The notes beneath the pieces were generated by a model. It searched no databases and was not told the DNA's origin. It saw only the letters and a program-made list of their open reading frames with translations. 64,000 bases of DNA from Rhodobiaceae bacterium UBA7804 (GTDB lineage Bacteria; Pseudomonadota; Alphaproteobacteria; Parvibaculales; Parvibaculaceae), in the NCBI GenBank assembly GCA_002480495.1, contig DLCG01000013.1:1-64000 (forward strand), given 5' to 3'. The translations under genes and the position numbers were made by a program. Shown piece after piece: positions 7,031 to 16,038 of the stretch (position 1 is its first letter; each line of letters opens with the position of its first letter).

Positions 7031-8551
7031 TCAGTCGTCGGACGAAAGGCCGAGTTTCTTCGCGAGAATTTCGTTGACGACGCTCGGATTTGCCTTGCCA
7101 GACGTGGATTTCATGACTTGGCCGACAAACCAGCCCGCAAGTTGAGGCTTGACTTTCGTTTGCTCGACTTTATCGGGGTTGGCCGCGATCACGGCGTCGA
7201 TTGCCGCTTCGATAGCCCCAAAATCCGTTACCTGCTGCAGACCTTCTTCCTCGACGATTTTGGCCGGGTCACGACCCGTTTTGTACATCGAATCAAAAAC
7301 CTGCTTCGCGATTCGTCCCGAGATCGTCCCGTCCGAGATGAGGTCGATGAGCTCTCCGAGCTGTTTCGAGGACACCGGAGTGTCCTCGATCGAGTGCCCT
7401 TCGCGGTTCAGGGCACCGAACAATTCGCCCGTCACCCAGTTCGCGGCGAGCTTTGCGTCGCGCCCCTTCGCAACCGCTTCGAAGTAGTCCGCGCGCGCGC
7501 CTTCGCCGATCAGGACGGTCGCGTCATAGGGTGAAAGTCCATATTCGGAAATCAGCCGCGCCTTCTTGTCGTCCGGAAGTTCCGGCAGCGACGCGGCGAT
7601 CTCGTCCACCCAGTCCTGCGTGAATTCGAGCGGCAGAAGGTCGGGATCGGGGAAGTAGCGATAGTCATGCGCCTCTTCCTTGGAACGCATGGAGCGCGTT
7701 TCGCCCGTCTTCGGATCGAAAAGGCGCGTCTCCTGGTCGATCTTTCCGCCTTCTTCCAGAATTTCGATCTGGCGGCGCGCTTCGTGCTCGATCGCCTGCC
7801 CGATGAAGCGGATCGAGTTCACATTCTTGATTTCGCAGCGCGTACCGAGCTTTTCGCCGACTTTCCGCACCGAAACATTAACGTCGGCGCGAAGGCTGCC
7901 CTCTTCCATGTTCCCATCGCAAGTGCCGAGATAGCGCAGGATGGTGCGCAGCTTCGTCACATAGGCCTTGGCCTCGTCGGCGGAGCGCATGTCCGGCTTC
8001 GACACGATTTCCATCAGCGCAACGCCCGACCGGTTGAGATCGACGAAGCTCATGGCGGGATGCTGGTCGTGAAGGCTCTTGCCCGCATCCTGCTCGAGAT
8101 GCAGCCGCTCGATGCCGACATGCACCACCCGTCCGTCCGGCATGTCGAGAATGACTTCGCCCTCGCCGACGACCGGATGCTTGAACTGCGAAATCTGATA
8201 GCCCTGCGGCAGATCCGGATAGAAGTAGTTCTTGCGGTCGAAGACGGAGCGAAGGTTGATCTTCGCCTTCAGGCCAAGCCCGGTGCGCACCGCCTGTTCC
8301 ACGCAAAACCGGTTGATGACGGGCAGCATGCCCGGCATCGCAGCATCGACGAAACTCACCTGCGTGTTCTGTTCCGCGCCGAACTTCGTCGAGGAAGCAG
8401 AGAAAAGCTTGGCATTCGAGGAAACCTGCGCATGAACCTCGAGCCCGAGAATGATCTCCCAGTCGCCGGTCTGCCCCTGGATCAGGTCTTCCTTACGTGC
8501 CTCACGCACCTTCATCGTGCGCTCGAAATCGCTCACCATCGTCTCGGCCAT
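7031..8551 (-). CDS. gatB: Asp-tRNA(Asn)/Glu-tRNA(Gln) amidotransferase subunit B
   Basis: Subunit B of the GatCAB complex, which binds misacylated Glu-tRNA(Gln) or Asp-tRNA(Asn), activates the side chain with ATP and amidates it with ammonia supplied by GatA. The 506-residue protein has the GatB cradle domain (WEIILGLEVHAQVSS, YFYPDLPQGYQISQF, VDLNRSGVALMEIVS) and the helical C-terminal tail (AGWFVGQVMKSTSGKANP). The start at 8551 has GGAGGG 8 bases upstream and follows the gatA stop by 2 bases; a further upstream ATG would overlap gatA. It is last in gatC-gatA-gatB. Confidence 0.97.
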   Translation of the reverse strand: MAETMVSDFERTMKVREARKEDLIQGQTGDWEIILGLEVHAQVSSNAKLFSASSTKFGAEQNTQVSFVDAAMPGMLPVINRFCVEQAVRTGLGLKAKINLRSVFDRKNYFYPDLPQGYQISQFKHPVVGEGEVILDMPDGRVVHVGIERLHLEQDAGKSLHDQHPAMSFVDLNRSGVALMEIVSKPDMRSADEAKAYVTKLRTILRYLGTCDGNMEEGSLRADVNVSVRKVGEKLGTRCEIKNVNSIRFIGQAIEHEARRQIEILEEGGKIDQETRLFDPKTGETRSMRSKEEAHDYRYFPDPDLLPLEFTQDWVDEIAASLPELPDDKKARLISEYGLSPYDATVLIGEGARADYFEAVAKGRDAKLAANWVTGELFGALNREGHSIEDTPVSSKQLGELIDLISDGTISGRIAKQVFDSMYKTGRDPAKIVEEEGLQQVTDFGAIEAAIDAVIAANPDKVEQTKVKPQLAGWFVGQVMKSTSGKANPSVVNEILAKKLGLSSDD

Positions 8552-8553
8552 GG

Positions 8554-10032
8554 TCACGCCCTCCACCACGCTTCGGCTTCCGCCGTGAAACCCGCTGCCT
8601 CTTCGATGGCGAACGCCGCGCGAAGCAGCGTCTCCTCGTCGAAGGTCCGTCCGATGAGCTGCAGCCCGAGCGGCAGCCCCTCCGAGGAAAGACCGGCAGG
8701 CACCGAAATGCCGGGCAGTCCTGCCAGATTCACCGTCACCGTGAACACGTCGTTCAGATACATGGAAAGCGGATCGTCCGTCTTTTCCCCGAGGCCGAAT
8801 GCCGCCGAGGGCGCCGTCGGCGTCAGCAGCACGTCGGCTTCCGAGAAGGCTTCGGCGAAATCGCGCGCGATGAGCGTGCGCACCTTCTGCGCCTTCAGGT
8901 AATAGGCGTCGTAATAACCGGCCGAGAGCACATAGGTGCCCATGAGAACGCGCCGTTTCACTTCCGCGCCGAAACCTTCCGCGCGGGTGTTCTCATACAT
9001 CTCGGTGATGTCCTTGCCGTCCACGCGCAGCCCGTAGCGAACGCCGTCATAGCGCGCGAGGTTCGACGAACATTCCGCCGGCGCGACGATGTAATAGGTC
9101 GGCAGGGCATACTTGGTATGCGGGAGGCTCACCTCCTTCACATTGGCGCCCGCCGCCTTCAGCCATTCGATGCCGCGCGTCCAGAGATCGTCGATCTCCT
9201 TCGGCATGCCTTCGACCCGGTATTCCTTGGGAATGCCGACGCTGAGCCCCTTGATGCTCTGGCCAAGCGCCGCCTCGTAGTCCGGCACCGGCCGGTCGAC
9301 GCTTGTCGTGTCCTTCTCGTCATGTCCCGCCATCGATTTCAGCATGATCGCCGCGTCGCGCACGTCCCGCGTAATCGGTCCCGCCTGGTCGAGCGAGGAG
9401 GCGAAGGCGACGATGCCCCAGCGCGAGCAGCGTCCATAGGTCGGCTTGAGGCCGACCGTGCCCGTGAAGGCCGCGGGCTGGCGGATGGAACCGCCCGTAT
9501 CCGTCGCCGTTGCCGCCGCGCAGAGCCGTGCCGCAACCGCCGCCGATGAACCGCCGGAGGAGCCGCCCGGAACGAGCTTCGCGTCCGATCCCTTGCGCCG
9601 CCACGGGTTCACGACCGGGCCGTAGAAGCTCGTTTCGTTGGACGAGCCCATCGCGAACTCGTCATTATTGAGCTTGCCGAGCATCACCGCGCCATCGCGC
9701 CAGAGGTTCGCCGTCACGGTCGACTCGTAGGGCGGGATGAAGCCGTCGAGAATGTGGCTGCAGGCCGTGGTCAGCACGTCCTTCGTGCAGAAGAGATCCT
9801 TGATGCCGAGCGGCACGCCTTCGAGATCTCCGCCCTCGCCCTTGGCGAGCTTCTCGTCGGAGGCCTTGGCCATTTCCATCGCCTTGTCGGCCGTCACCGT
9901 TACATAGGCATTGAGCGGCGTCGCCGCCTCCATCTCCTTGAGGTAAGCGCCGGTCAGCTCGGTGGAGGTGACTTCCTTCTTCCTGAGCGCATCGCGGGCA
10001 GCGGCCAGCGTCAGCTTCGTCAAATCACTCAT
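8554..10032 (-). CDS. gatA: Asp-tRNA(Asn)/Glu-tRNA(Gln) amidotransferase subunit A
   Basis: Glutaminase subunit of GatCAB (492 residues), releasing ammonia from glutamine for transamidation. It carries the amidase signature with the Ser-cisSer-Lys triad: Lys78 (GIKDLF), Ser158 in the GGSSGGSS loop and nucleophile Ser182 (TGGSIRQPA). The 24-residue Ser-Ser spacing equals that of the S. aureus enzyme. It begins 3 bases after gatC and ends 2 bases before gatB, so the three subunits are translated from one message. Confidence 0.97.
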   Translation of the reverse strand: MSDLTKLTLAAARDALRKKEVTSTELTGAYLKEMEAATPLNAYVTVTADKAMEMAKASDEKLAKGEGGDLEGVPLGIKDLFCTKDVLTTACSHILDGFIPPYESTVTANLWRDGAVMLGKLNNDEFAMGSSNETSFYGPVVNPWRRKGSDAKLVPGGSSGGSSAAVAARLCAAATATDTGGSIRQPAAFTGTVGLKPTYGRCSRWGIVAFASSLDQAGPITRDVRDAAIMLKSMAGHDEKDTTSVDRPVPDYEAALGQSIKGLSVGIPKEYRVEGMPKEIDDLWTRGIEWLKAAGANVKEVSLPHTKYALPTYYIVAPAECSSNLARYDGVRYGLRVDGKDITEMYENTRAEGFGAEVKRRVLMGTYVLSAGYYDAYYLKAQKVRTLIARDFAEAFSEADVLLTPTAPSAAFGLGEKTDDPLSMYLNDVFTVTVNLAGLPGISVPAGLSSEGLPLGLQLIGRTFDEETLLRAAFAIEEAAGFTAEAEAWWRA

Positions 10033-10035
10033 TGC

Positions 10036-10323
10036 TTACTCCACCACCTTCGGCACCACGAAGAAGCCGTCTTCCGCGCCGGGCGCGTTGCGCGTTACTT
10101 CCTTCTGCAGGTTCTCGGCCTTCACGACGTCGTCGCGCATCTTCATGGCCATGGCCACGGCGCTCGTCATGGGCTCCACATCCGTGGCATCCACCTCACC
10201 GAGCTGCTCCACCCAATCGAGAATGCCGTTGAGTTCCTTGGCCAGCGCCTCCAGCTCATCGTCCCGCACGGCAATCCGCGCAAGCCGGGCGATGTGCCGG
10301 ACCGTTTTCTGATCGACCGACAT
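10036..10323 (-). CDS. gatC: Asp-tRNA(Asn)/Glu-tRNA(Gln) amidotransferase subunit C
   Basis: Small (95-residue) structural subunit that wraps around GatA and stabilises the GatA-GatB interface. It shows the family pattern VRHIARLARIAV near the N-terminus, then LNGILDWVEQLGEVD and the C-terminal FFVVPKVVE. The start at 10323 is preceded by a purine-rich AAAGGCGGA; a longer reading upstream is unlike the family. First gene of gatC-gatA-gatB and divergent from ruvX across a 217-base promoter region. Confidence 0.95.
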   Translation of the reverse strand: MSVDQKTVRHIARLARIAVRDDELEALAKELNGILDWVEQLGEVDATDVEPMTSAVAMAMKMRDDVVKAENLQKEVTRNAPGAEDGFFVVPKVVE

Positions 10324-10452
10324 GGGTCCGCCTTTGTTGGTGTTCGGAAAGGGCCAGCGCTGCCTCGGAACTTCGCCCCGGCTGCGTACCCCTTGCTCGT
10401 TGAATCGCGACGGAACATAACAAGCGGGGGCCCCGCGCCGCAACGCCGCCTG

Positions 10453-10458
10453 TACAAT
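10453..10458 (+). promoter_or_regulatory. Candidate -10 element for ruvX
   Basis: TACAAT (5 of 6 to consensus) sits where transcription would begin near 10464, right at an in-frame ATG (10463). That argues against this ATG and for the TTG at 10541 as the ruvX start. No matching -35 box is visible, so confidence is low. Confidence 0.3.
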
Positions 10459-10540
10459 ATATATGAGGGTCCGGATTGCGCCCGTTCCGGCCTCCCTCTA
10501 TGGTCCGCCGCGCCGGACATTCCATAAAGGTAACAAGCAC

Positions 10541-11011
10541 TTGAGCGCCAATGTGAAGCCTCTTGAAGAACTTGAGGAAGACCTGCCTCGCCATGCCCGC
10601 CTGATGGGCGTCGATCTGGGCACCAAAACCATCGGCCTCGCGCTCTCCGATGTCTCGCGCTCCATCGCCAGCCCACTCGAAACCATCAAGCGGACCAAGT
10701 TCACCGCCGATGCCGAACGCCTTATTGCGCTGGCGAAACAGCACGACGTCGCCGCACTCGTTTTCGGCATGCCGCTCAACATGGACGGCACCGAGGGCCC
10801 GCGCTGCCAGTCCACCCGCGCCTTCGTCCGCAACCTCGAAAAGCTGACCGATCTTCCCGTCGTCTTCTGGGACGAGCGCATGTCCACCCAGGCCGTCACC
10901 CGCACCCTCCTTGACGCCGACGCCAGCCGCGCGCGCCGCGCCGAACTCGTGGACAAGATGGCTGCCTCCTACATCCTCCAGGGCGCGCTCGACCGCCTGC
11001 GCCGACTCTGA
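10541..11011 (+). CDS. ruvX: YqgF/RuvX family RNase H-fold nuclease
   Basis: Conserved RNase H-like protein (156 residues) needed in E. coli for 16S rRNA 5' maturation and proposed as a Holliday junction resolvase. The nuclease motifs are GVDLGTKTIGLALSD (first Asp), VFGMPLNMDG, VVFWDERMST (Glu) and the C-terminal VDKMAASYILQGALD (Asp). The start is uncertain: TTG at 10541 has AAAGG 11 bases upstream and GTG at 10553 is also possible; the ATG at 10463 would add 26 residues unlike the family. Confidence 0.92.
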   Translation: MSANVKPLEELEEDLPRHARLMGVDLGTKTIGLALSDVSRSIASPLETIKRTKFTADAERLIALAKQHDVAALVFGMPLNMDGTEGPRCQSTRAFVRNLEKLTDLPVVFWDERMSTQAVTRTLLDADASRARRAELVDKMAASYILQGALDRLRRL

Positions 11012-11044
11012 TCTCCCCGAACCGAAAAACGAGAAGAGCAAGCC

Positions 11045-11959
11045 ATGCTCCCCATCCTGAACGCCCTCATCCCCGTCTTCCTCGTCATCGCGCTCGGTTT
11101 CGCGATCAAGCGGATGAATTTTCTGGACGATGGAATATGGGCGCCGCTCGACCGCCTCACCTATTACATCTTCTTTCCCGCCCTGCTCTGCCACACGCTC
11201 GCCGTCGCGAACCTCGCCGATTACGACATCTGGCCGATGGCCTCCGCTCTCGCGGCCGGCCTTTTCTCCATGGTCGCGCTGCTGATGGGTCTGAAGGCGG
11301 TGCTGCCGCTCACCGGCCCGCAATTCTCGTCGGTCTTTCAGGGTGCCGCCCGCTGGAACGGTTTCGTGGCGCTCGCCGCCATCGGTTCCTTCTATGGCCA
11401 TGAAGGTGTGGCGCTCGCGGCTGTCGGCTTCGCCGTCCTCGTGCCGACGGTGAACGTCCTCTCGGTGCTGATCCTCACGCGCTATGCGGGCGACAAACCG
11501 GCGGGCATGGGCACCGTCCTCCGCCTTCTCGCGAAGAACCCGCTCATCCTCGCCTGCGCGGCAGGTATCCTGCTGAACGTCTCCGGCATCGGCCTTCCCG
11601 GCCCGCTGGAGCCCACCTTCGACATTCTCGGCGCTGCCGCGCTCACCATCGGCCTCATCGCCATCGGCGCAGGCCTCCAGCCGAAACATGCGCTCGAAAC
11701 CGGATGGATCGTCGCGCTGACGAGCGGCCTCCGCCTCATCGTCATGCCGCTCCTGATGATGGGCTGGTGTCTCGTCTTCGACGTCACCGGCCTGCCGCGC
11801 CTCGTCGTCCTCGTCTGCGGCGCGGTGCCCGGCGCAACGTCGTCCTACATCCTCGCCCGCCAGCTCGGCGGCGATGCGACGCTGATGGCAAGCCTCATCA
11901 CCGGCGGCACCATCCTCGCCGCGATCACCATGCCGGTCATGTTGTGGCTGCTCGGATAA
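11045..11959 (+). CDS. AEC (auxin efflux carrier) family transporter
   Basis: Integral membrane protein of 304 residues with about ten transmembrane segments, starting with LNALIPVFLVIALGFAIKR and including the family's central break (AAIGSFYGHEGVALAAVGFAVLVP, split here). Bacterial members export or import small organic anions such as malate; the substrate cannot be told from sequence. It follows ruvX by 33 bases with AGAAGAG upstream. Its stop abuts the aidB stop with no base between them. Confidence 0.9.
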   Translation: MLPILNALIPVFLVIALGFAIKRMNFLDDGIWAPLDRLTYYIFFPALLCHTLAVANLADYDIWPMASALAAGLFSMVALLMGLKAVLPLTGPQFSSVFQGAARWNGFVALAAIGSFYGHEGVALAAVGFAVLVPTVNVLSVLILTRYAGDKPAGMGTVLRLLAKNPLILACAAGILLNVSGIGLPGPLEPTFDILGAAALTIGLIAIGAGLQPKHALETGWIVALTSGLRLIVMPLLMMGWCLVFDVTGLPRLVVLVCGAVPGATSSYILARQLGGDATLMASLITGGTILAAITMPVMLWLLG

Positions 11960-13651
11960 CTAAGCAACCCGCGCCCGCTCGATGATAGCCCGCACGTCCG
12001 CGCCCGTCGGCAGCGTGCCGTAGACGTCGCCCCAGTCGCGTCCGAGCCGCGTCTGGCAATAGGCATCCGACACCGCCGAAGGCGCGTGCTGCAGCAGGAT
12101 CGACGCGGCGGCCACCTTCGCCATCTGCTCCACGATCTGCCGCGACCGCGCTTCGAGCGAACCCATATCGGTAAAGGCGTCCTTCAGCGCCTCGAGCGCG
12201 CCGTCATAGGCCGTGCTCGCGCCGCGCGCCTTGTCGAGTTCCGCAAACACGATCTCCAGCGCCTGCGGCTCGCGACCCAGCGCGCGCAGCACGTCGAGGC
12301 ACATGACGTTGCCCGAACCTTCCCAGATCGCGTTCACAGGCATCTCGCGATAGATGCGGCCCGCTATCCCTTCTTCCACATAGCCATTGCCGCCAAGGCA
12401 CTCCATCGCTTCATAGGCGAGGTTCGGCGCGCGCTTGCACACCCAGTATTTCGCGACCGGCGTCATGATGCGCCGGAAGGCCGCCTCCGCCTCGTCCTCG
12501 AAAGCCCGGTCGAACGAACGCGCCACGCGGAAGGAAAGCGCCGTCGCCGCTTCCGTTTCGAGCGCGAGATCCGCCAGCACATTTGCCATCAGCGGCTGGT
12601 CGATCAGCTTCTTCTGGAACACCGTGCGATAGGAGCAATGATACACGGCCTGTGAAACCGCCTGACGCATCATCCCCGCCGTCGCTACCGCACAGTCGAG
12701 CCGCGTATAGGTCGCCATCTCGATGATGTTGCGCACACCGCGCCCTTCCTCGCCGATCAGCCAGCCGCTTGCGGCCTGGAACTCGACTTCGGAAGACGCA
12801 TTCGACTTGTTGCCGACCTTCTCCTTCAGCCGCTGGATGCGGATCGCGTTGACGCTCCCGTCCGGCCGGAAGCGCGGCATGAGGAAACAGGAAATCCCGT
12901 TCGGCGCTTGCGCCAGCACGAGAAAGGCGTCGCACATCGGCGCCGAGAAGAACCACTTGTGCCCCGTAATCCGGTATTCCTCGCCAGGGCCCCCGGAGCT
13001 CACCGGATGAGCCACCGTCGTATTCGCGCGCACATCCGTGCCGCCCTGCTTCTCCGTCATGCCCATGCCGAGCGTGACGCCCGTCTTCTCGCTCGCCGGA
13101 ATGAAGCGCGGATCGTACTCACGCGAAAGGATGCGCGGCACCCATTCCTTCGCGAGCGACGGCTGGAAGAGAAGCGCGGGCACAGCCGCATTGGTCATGG
13201 TGATGGGGCAGCCATGCCCGGCCTCCGCCTGCGTCATCATGTAGGTGCCGGCAAGCCGCGCCACGACAGCGCCCGGTTTCGGCTTCGCGTCGAGCCCCTC
13301 TTTCAGATGATCCCAGGGCGAGCCGTGCAGCCCCTGCTTCACCGAGATCGCCATCAGCGCGTGATAGGAGGGGTGGAATTCCACCCGGTCCTCGCGATGC
13401 CCGAAGCGGTCGAAACTCTTCAGTACCGGCAGATAGGCATTCGCCTGCCGCCCGAGGTCGAGCACCTCCGCGCTCCCCACCGTCGCCCCAAATGCCGTCA
13501 GCGATGCGCGCGCTTGGCTCCCGCCCTCCCGCTCCACCGTCTCGACCAGCGCCTTGTCGCCCGTGAAAAGGTTCACGTCCTGAAGCGGCGGCGGCTGGTT
13601 GAAAACCTCATGCGTCGCGAAATCGGCTGGCGTTTCCACTTTTGCGTCCAT
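11960..13651 (-). CDS. aidB: AidB-type acyl-CoA dehydrogenase family flavoprotein
   Basis: Protein of 563 residues matching E. coli AidB (541 residues) along its length: HEVFNQPPPLQ at the N-terminus, ITMTNAAVPALL, MGMTEKQGGTDVRANTT, GHKWFFSAPMCDAFLVLAQ, NKSNASSEVEFQ and REMPVNAIWEGSGNVMCLD. AidB binds FAD and DNA, is induced by alkylation in E. coli and is thought to protect DNA; its enzymatic activity there is weak. The start at 13651 is chosen over an upstream reading frame because of AAGAGG and the family N-terminus. No Ada or alkylation gene is nearby. Confidence 0.92.
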   Translation of the reverse strand: MDAKVETPADFATHEVFNQPPPLQDVNLFTGDKALVETVEREGGSQARASLTAFGATVGSAEVLDLGRQANAYLPVLKSFDRFGHREDRVEFHPSYHALMAISVKQGLHGSPWDHLKEGLDAKPKPGAVVARLAGTYMMTQAEAGHGCPITMTNAAVPALLFQPSLAKEWVPRILSREYDPRFIPASEKTGVTLGMGMTEKQGGTDVRANTTVAHPVSSGGPGEEYRITGHKWFFSAPMCDAFLVLAQAPNGISCFLMPRFRPDGSVNAIRIQRLKEKVGNKSNASSEVEFQAASGWLIGEEGRGVRNIIEMATYTRLDCAVATAGMMRQAVSQAVYHCSYRTVFQKKLIDQPLMANVLADLALETEAATALSFRVARSFDRAFEDEAEAAFRRIMTPVAKYWVCKRAPNLAYEAMECLGGNGYVEEGIAGRIYREMPVNAIWEGSGNVMCLDVLRALGREPQALEIVFAELDKARGASTAYDGALEALKDAFTDMGSLEARSRQIVEQMAKVAAASILLQHAPSAVSDAYCQTRLGRDWGDVYGTLPTGADVRAIIERARVA

Positions 13652-13720
13652 GGCTGGAACCTCTTTTCCGGGGGCTTCCCGCGAGGTTAACACTCCGCTC
13701 TCCCATCGGCCAATTCCGCC

Positions 13721-13751
13721 TTGCCGCTCCCCGGAATCGGCCCTATACAAT
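13721..13751 (+). promoter_or_regulatory. Candidate pyrB promoter giving a near-leaderless message
   Basis: TTGCCG (13721-13726) and TATACA (13744-13749) are separated by 17 bases. Transcription would begin around 13756, only about 5 bases before the pyrB ATG at 13761. No purine-rich ribosome site precedes that ATG, which fits a leaderless or near-leaderless start. Confidence 0.4.
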
Positions 13752-13760
13752 GCGGCTTTA

Positions 13761-14744
13761 ATGACCAGCGCTGACAAACAGCTTTCGCCCATCTTCCCGC
13801 ACCGGCACCTGCTCGGGATCGAGGGCCTTTCCCCTTCCGATATCACCGCCCTTCTCGATCTCGCCGACACCTATGTCGAGCAGAACCGTCAGGTCGACAA
13901 GAAGGGCTCCGTCCTTCGCGGGCGCACACAGATCAACCTCTTCTTCGAGGCCTCCACGCGCACGCAGAGTTCCTTCGAGCTTGCGGGCAAGCGCCTCGGC
14001 GCCGATGTGATGAACATGTCCGTCTCCTCCTCCTCCGTGAAGAAGGGCGAGACGCTGATCGACACGGCGGTAACGCTCAACGCGATGCACCCCGACCTCA
14101 TCATCATTCGTCACCAGAACTCCGGCGCGGTCGAGCTTCTTTCGCAGAAAGTCTCCTGCTCGGTCATCAATGCGGGCGACGGCGCGCATGAACATCCCAC
14201 ACAGGCGCTGCTCGACGCGCTGACGATCCGCCGCCGCAAGGGCCGCCTCGAAGGTCTCCTCGTCGCGATCTGCGGCGACATCCTGCACAGCCGCGTCGCC
14301 CGCTCGAACATCCTGCTGCTCAATGCGATGGGCGCGCGCGTCCGCGTCGTCGGCCCGCCAACCTTGATGCCCACCGGCGTCGAGCGTCTGGGCGTCGAGG
14401 TCTTCCACGACATGGCGAAGGGCCTCGAAGGCGTCGACATCGTGATGATGCTCCGCCTTCAGCTTGAGCGCATGGCCGGCTCCTATGTGCCGAGCCAGCG
14501 CGAATATTTCCACTTCTACGGCCTCGACTATTCGAAGCTCGCCCATGCGAAGCCGGACGCGCTCGTCATGCACCCGGGCCCCATGAACCGCGGCGTCGAG
14601 ATCGACAGCGCCGTCGCCGACGATATCGACCGCAGCCTCATCCGCGAGCAGGTCGAGATGGGCGTCGCCGTCCGCATGGCCGTGCTCGACGCCCTTGCGC
14701 GCAACCTGCCGAACGAGCTTGCCCTCTCCGGAGGCCGCTCATGA
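13761..14744 (+). CDS. pyrB: Aspartate carbamoyltransferase catalytic chain
   Basis: Condenses carbamoyl phosphate with aspartate, the second step of pyrimidine synthesis, in the cytoplasm. The 327-residue protein has the carbamoyl-phosphate loop FEASTRTQSSFE (Ser65-Thr68), SSSSVKKGE, HPTQALLD (His145-Gln148) and the C-terminal MHPGPMNRGVEI. The start at 13761 fits the family; no ribosome site is visible. It overlaps the next gene by ATGA. With a non-catalytic PyrC partner following, it likely forms the Pseudomonas-type ATCase/pseudo-DHOase dodecamer (inference). Confidence 0.96.
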   Translation: MTSADKQLSPIFPHRHLLGIEGLSPSDITALLDLADTYVEQNRQVDKKGSVLRGRTQINLFFEASTRTQSSFELAGKRLGADVMNMSVSSSSVKKGETLIDTAVTLNAMHPDLIIIRHQNSGAVELLSQKVSCSVINAGDGAHEHPTQALLDALTIRRRKGRLEGLLVAICGDILHSRVARSNILLLNAMGARVRVVGPPTLMPTGVERLGVEVFHDMAKGLEGVDIVMMLRLQLERMAGSYVPSQREYFHFYGLDYSKLAHAKPDALVMHPGPMNRGVEIDSAVADDIDRSLIREQVEMGVAVRMAVLDALARNLPNELALSGGRS

Positions 14745-16036
14745 GCCGCACCGCCTTCATCAATGCCCGCCTGATCGACCCGGCTTCGGGTTACGACGAG
14801 AAAGGCGGCCTCCTTGTCGATAACGGCATCATCGCGGATCTCGGCCCCGCCCTCTTCAATGACGGCCTGCCCGAAGGCGCCGAGGTCGTGGATTGCCGAG
14901 GCAAGGTGCTCTCCCCCGGCCTGATCGATTGCCGCGTCTTCACCGGCGAACCCGGCGCCGAACATCGCGAGACGCTCGCTCTTGCAAGCAAGGCCGCTGC
15001 CGCCGGTGGCGTCACCACCATGATCGTCATGCCGAACACCAATCCGGTGATCGACGATGTCGCCTTGGTGGATTTCATCGAGCGCCGCGCCCGCGACACC
15101 GCCGTCGTGAACGTCCACACAATGGCCGCCCTCACGAAAGGCCTGATGGGCGAGCAGATGACGGAGTTCGGCCTCCTCCTCGATGCAGGCGCCGTCGGCT
15201 TCACGGATGGCGTGAAGGCCCTCGCCAACGCGCAGGTGATGCGCCGCGCACTTTCCTATGCCCGCCATCTCGGCGCGCTCGTCGTGCAGCATGCGGAAGA
15301 ACCGACGCTCGCCACCGGCGTCATGAACGAAAGCGAACTCGCAACCCGCCTCGGCCTCACGGGAACACCCGCCGCCGCCGAAACCATCATGATCGAGCGC
15401 GACCTGCGGCTCCTGGAACTCACCGGCGGGCGCTATCACGTCGCGCAGGTCTCCTGCGAAGCCTCGGTGGAGATCATCCGCCGCGCCAAGACGCGCGGCC
15501 TTCCCGTCACCTGCGGCGTCTCCGCGGCGCATCTGCAGTTGAACGAAAACGACGTCCAGTCCTACCGCACCTTCTTCAAGCTTTCGCCGCCGCTCCGCAC
15601 CGAGCAGGATCGCCTTGCCCTCGTCGCGGGCCTCGCCGACGGCACGATCGATGTCGTCGTCTCGAGCCACGACCCGCAGGACCCGGAAGTGAAGCGCCGC
15701 CCCTTCGCGGAGGCAAATTTCGGCGCTATCGGCCTCGAAACGCTGCTGCCTGCGGGCCTCGCCCTCGTGCATAACGGCGATCTGCCGCTCGGCCGCCTCC
15801 TTGCCGCGCTCACCTGCCTGCCCTCCGACCTCCTGGGCCTTGGCCGCGGACGCCTCGTCACCGGCCTACCCGCCGATCTCGTCCTCATAGATACGGACGT
15901 GCCCTGGAGGCTCGAAGCCGCTAATCTCAAATCCATCTCGAAGAATACGCCCTTCGAGGATCGCCTCTTCCAGGGTCGTGCGCTTCGCACCATGGTGGGC
16001 GGACGCACGGTTTACGTTCAGGGGGAGGAGCGCTGA
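14741..16036 (+). CDS. pyrC': Dihydroorotase-like protein, probably catalytically inactive (PyrC')
   Basis: Protein of 431 residues with the fold of class I dihydroorotase, overlapping pyrB (ATGA). The enzyme's metal and substrate motif DxHVHLREPG reads DCRVFTGEPG, so both histidines are replaced (Arg65, Phe67) and the substrate arginine is Gly69. A third metal histidine is Gln236 (VAQVSC), and the catalytic Asp of TDHAPH is Ser309 (SSHDPQ). His184 (QHAEEP) is kept. The frame is intact and the remaining fold conserved, so this is not a decaying gene. In Pseudomonas a similar inactive PyrC' is required for ATCase assembly; the same role is inferred, with an active dihydroorotase expected elsewhere. 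Confidence 0.88.
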   Translation: MSRTAFINARLIDPASGYDEKGGLLVDNGIIADLGPALFNDGLPEGAEVVDCRGKVLSPGLIDCRVFTGEPGAEHRETLALASKAAAAGGVTTMIVMPNTNPVIDDVALVDFIERRARDTAVVNVHTMAALTKGLMGEQMTEFGLLLDAGAVGFTDGVKALANAQVMRRALSYARHLGALVVQHAEEPTLATGVMNESELATRLGLTGTPAAAETIMIERDLRLLELTGGRYHVAQVSCEASVEIIRRAKTRGLPVTCGVSAAHLQLNENDVQSYRTFFKLSPPLRTEQDRLALVAGLADGTIDVVVSSHDPQDPEVKRRPFAEANFGAIGLETLLPAGLALVHNGDLPLGRLLAALTCLPSDLLGLGRGRLVTGLPADLVLIDTDVPWRLEAANLKSISKNTPFEDRLFQGRALRTMVGGRTVYVQGEER

Positions 16037-16038
16037 CC

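Noticed and set aside
10256..11689. A 477-codon minus-strand frame antisense to ruvX and the AEC gene
   Set aside because: Antisense shadow; charged low-complexity product and no start signal, while the plus-strand genes have firm family matches.
14741..16036. Sequencing error or pseudogene as explanation for missing PyrC motifs
   Set aside because: Five separated key positions are changed in an uninterrupted frame with correct overlap to pyrB and plsY; random error would not do this.
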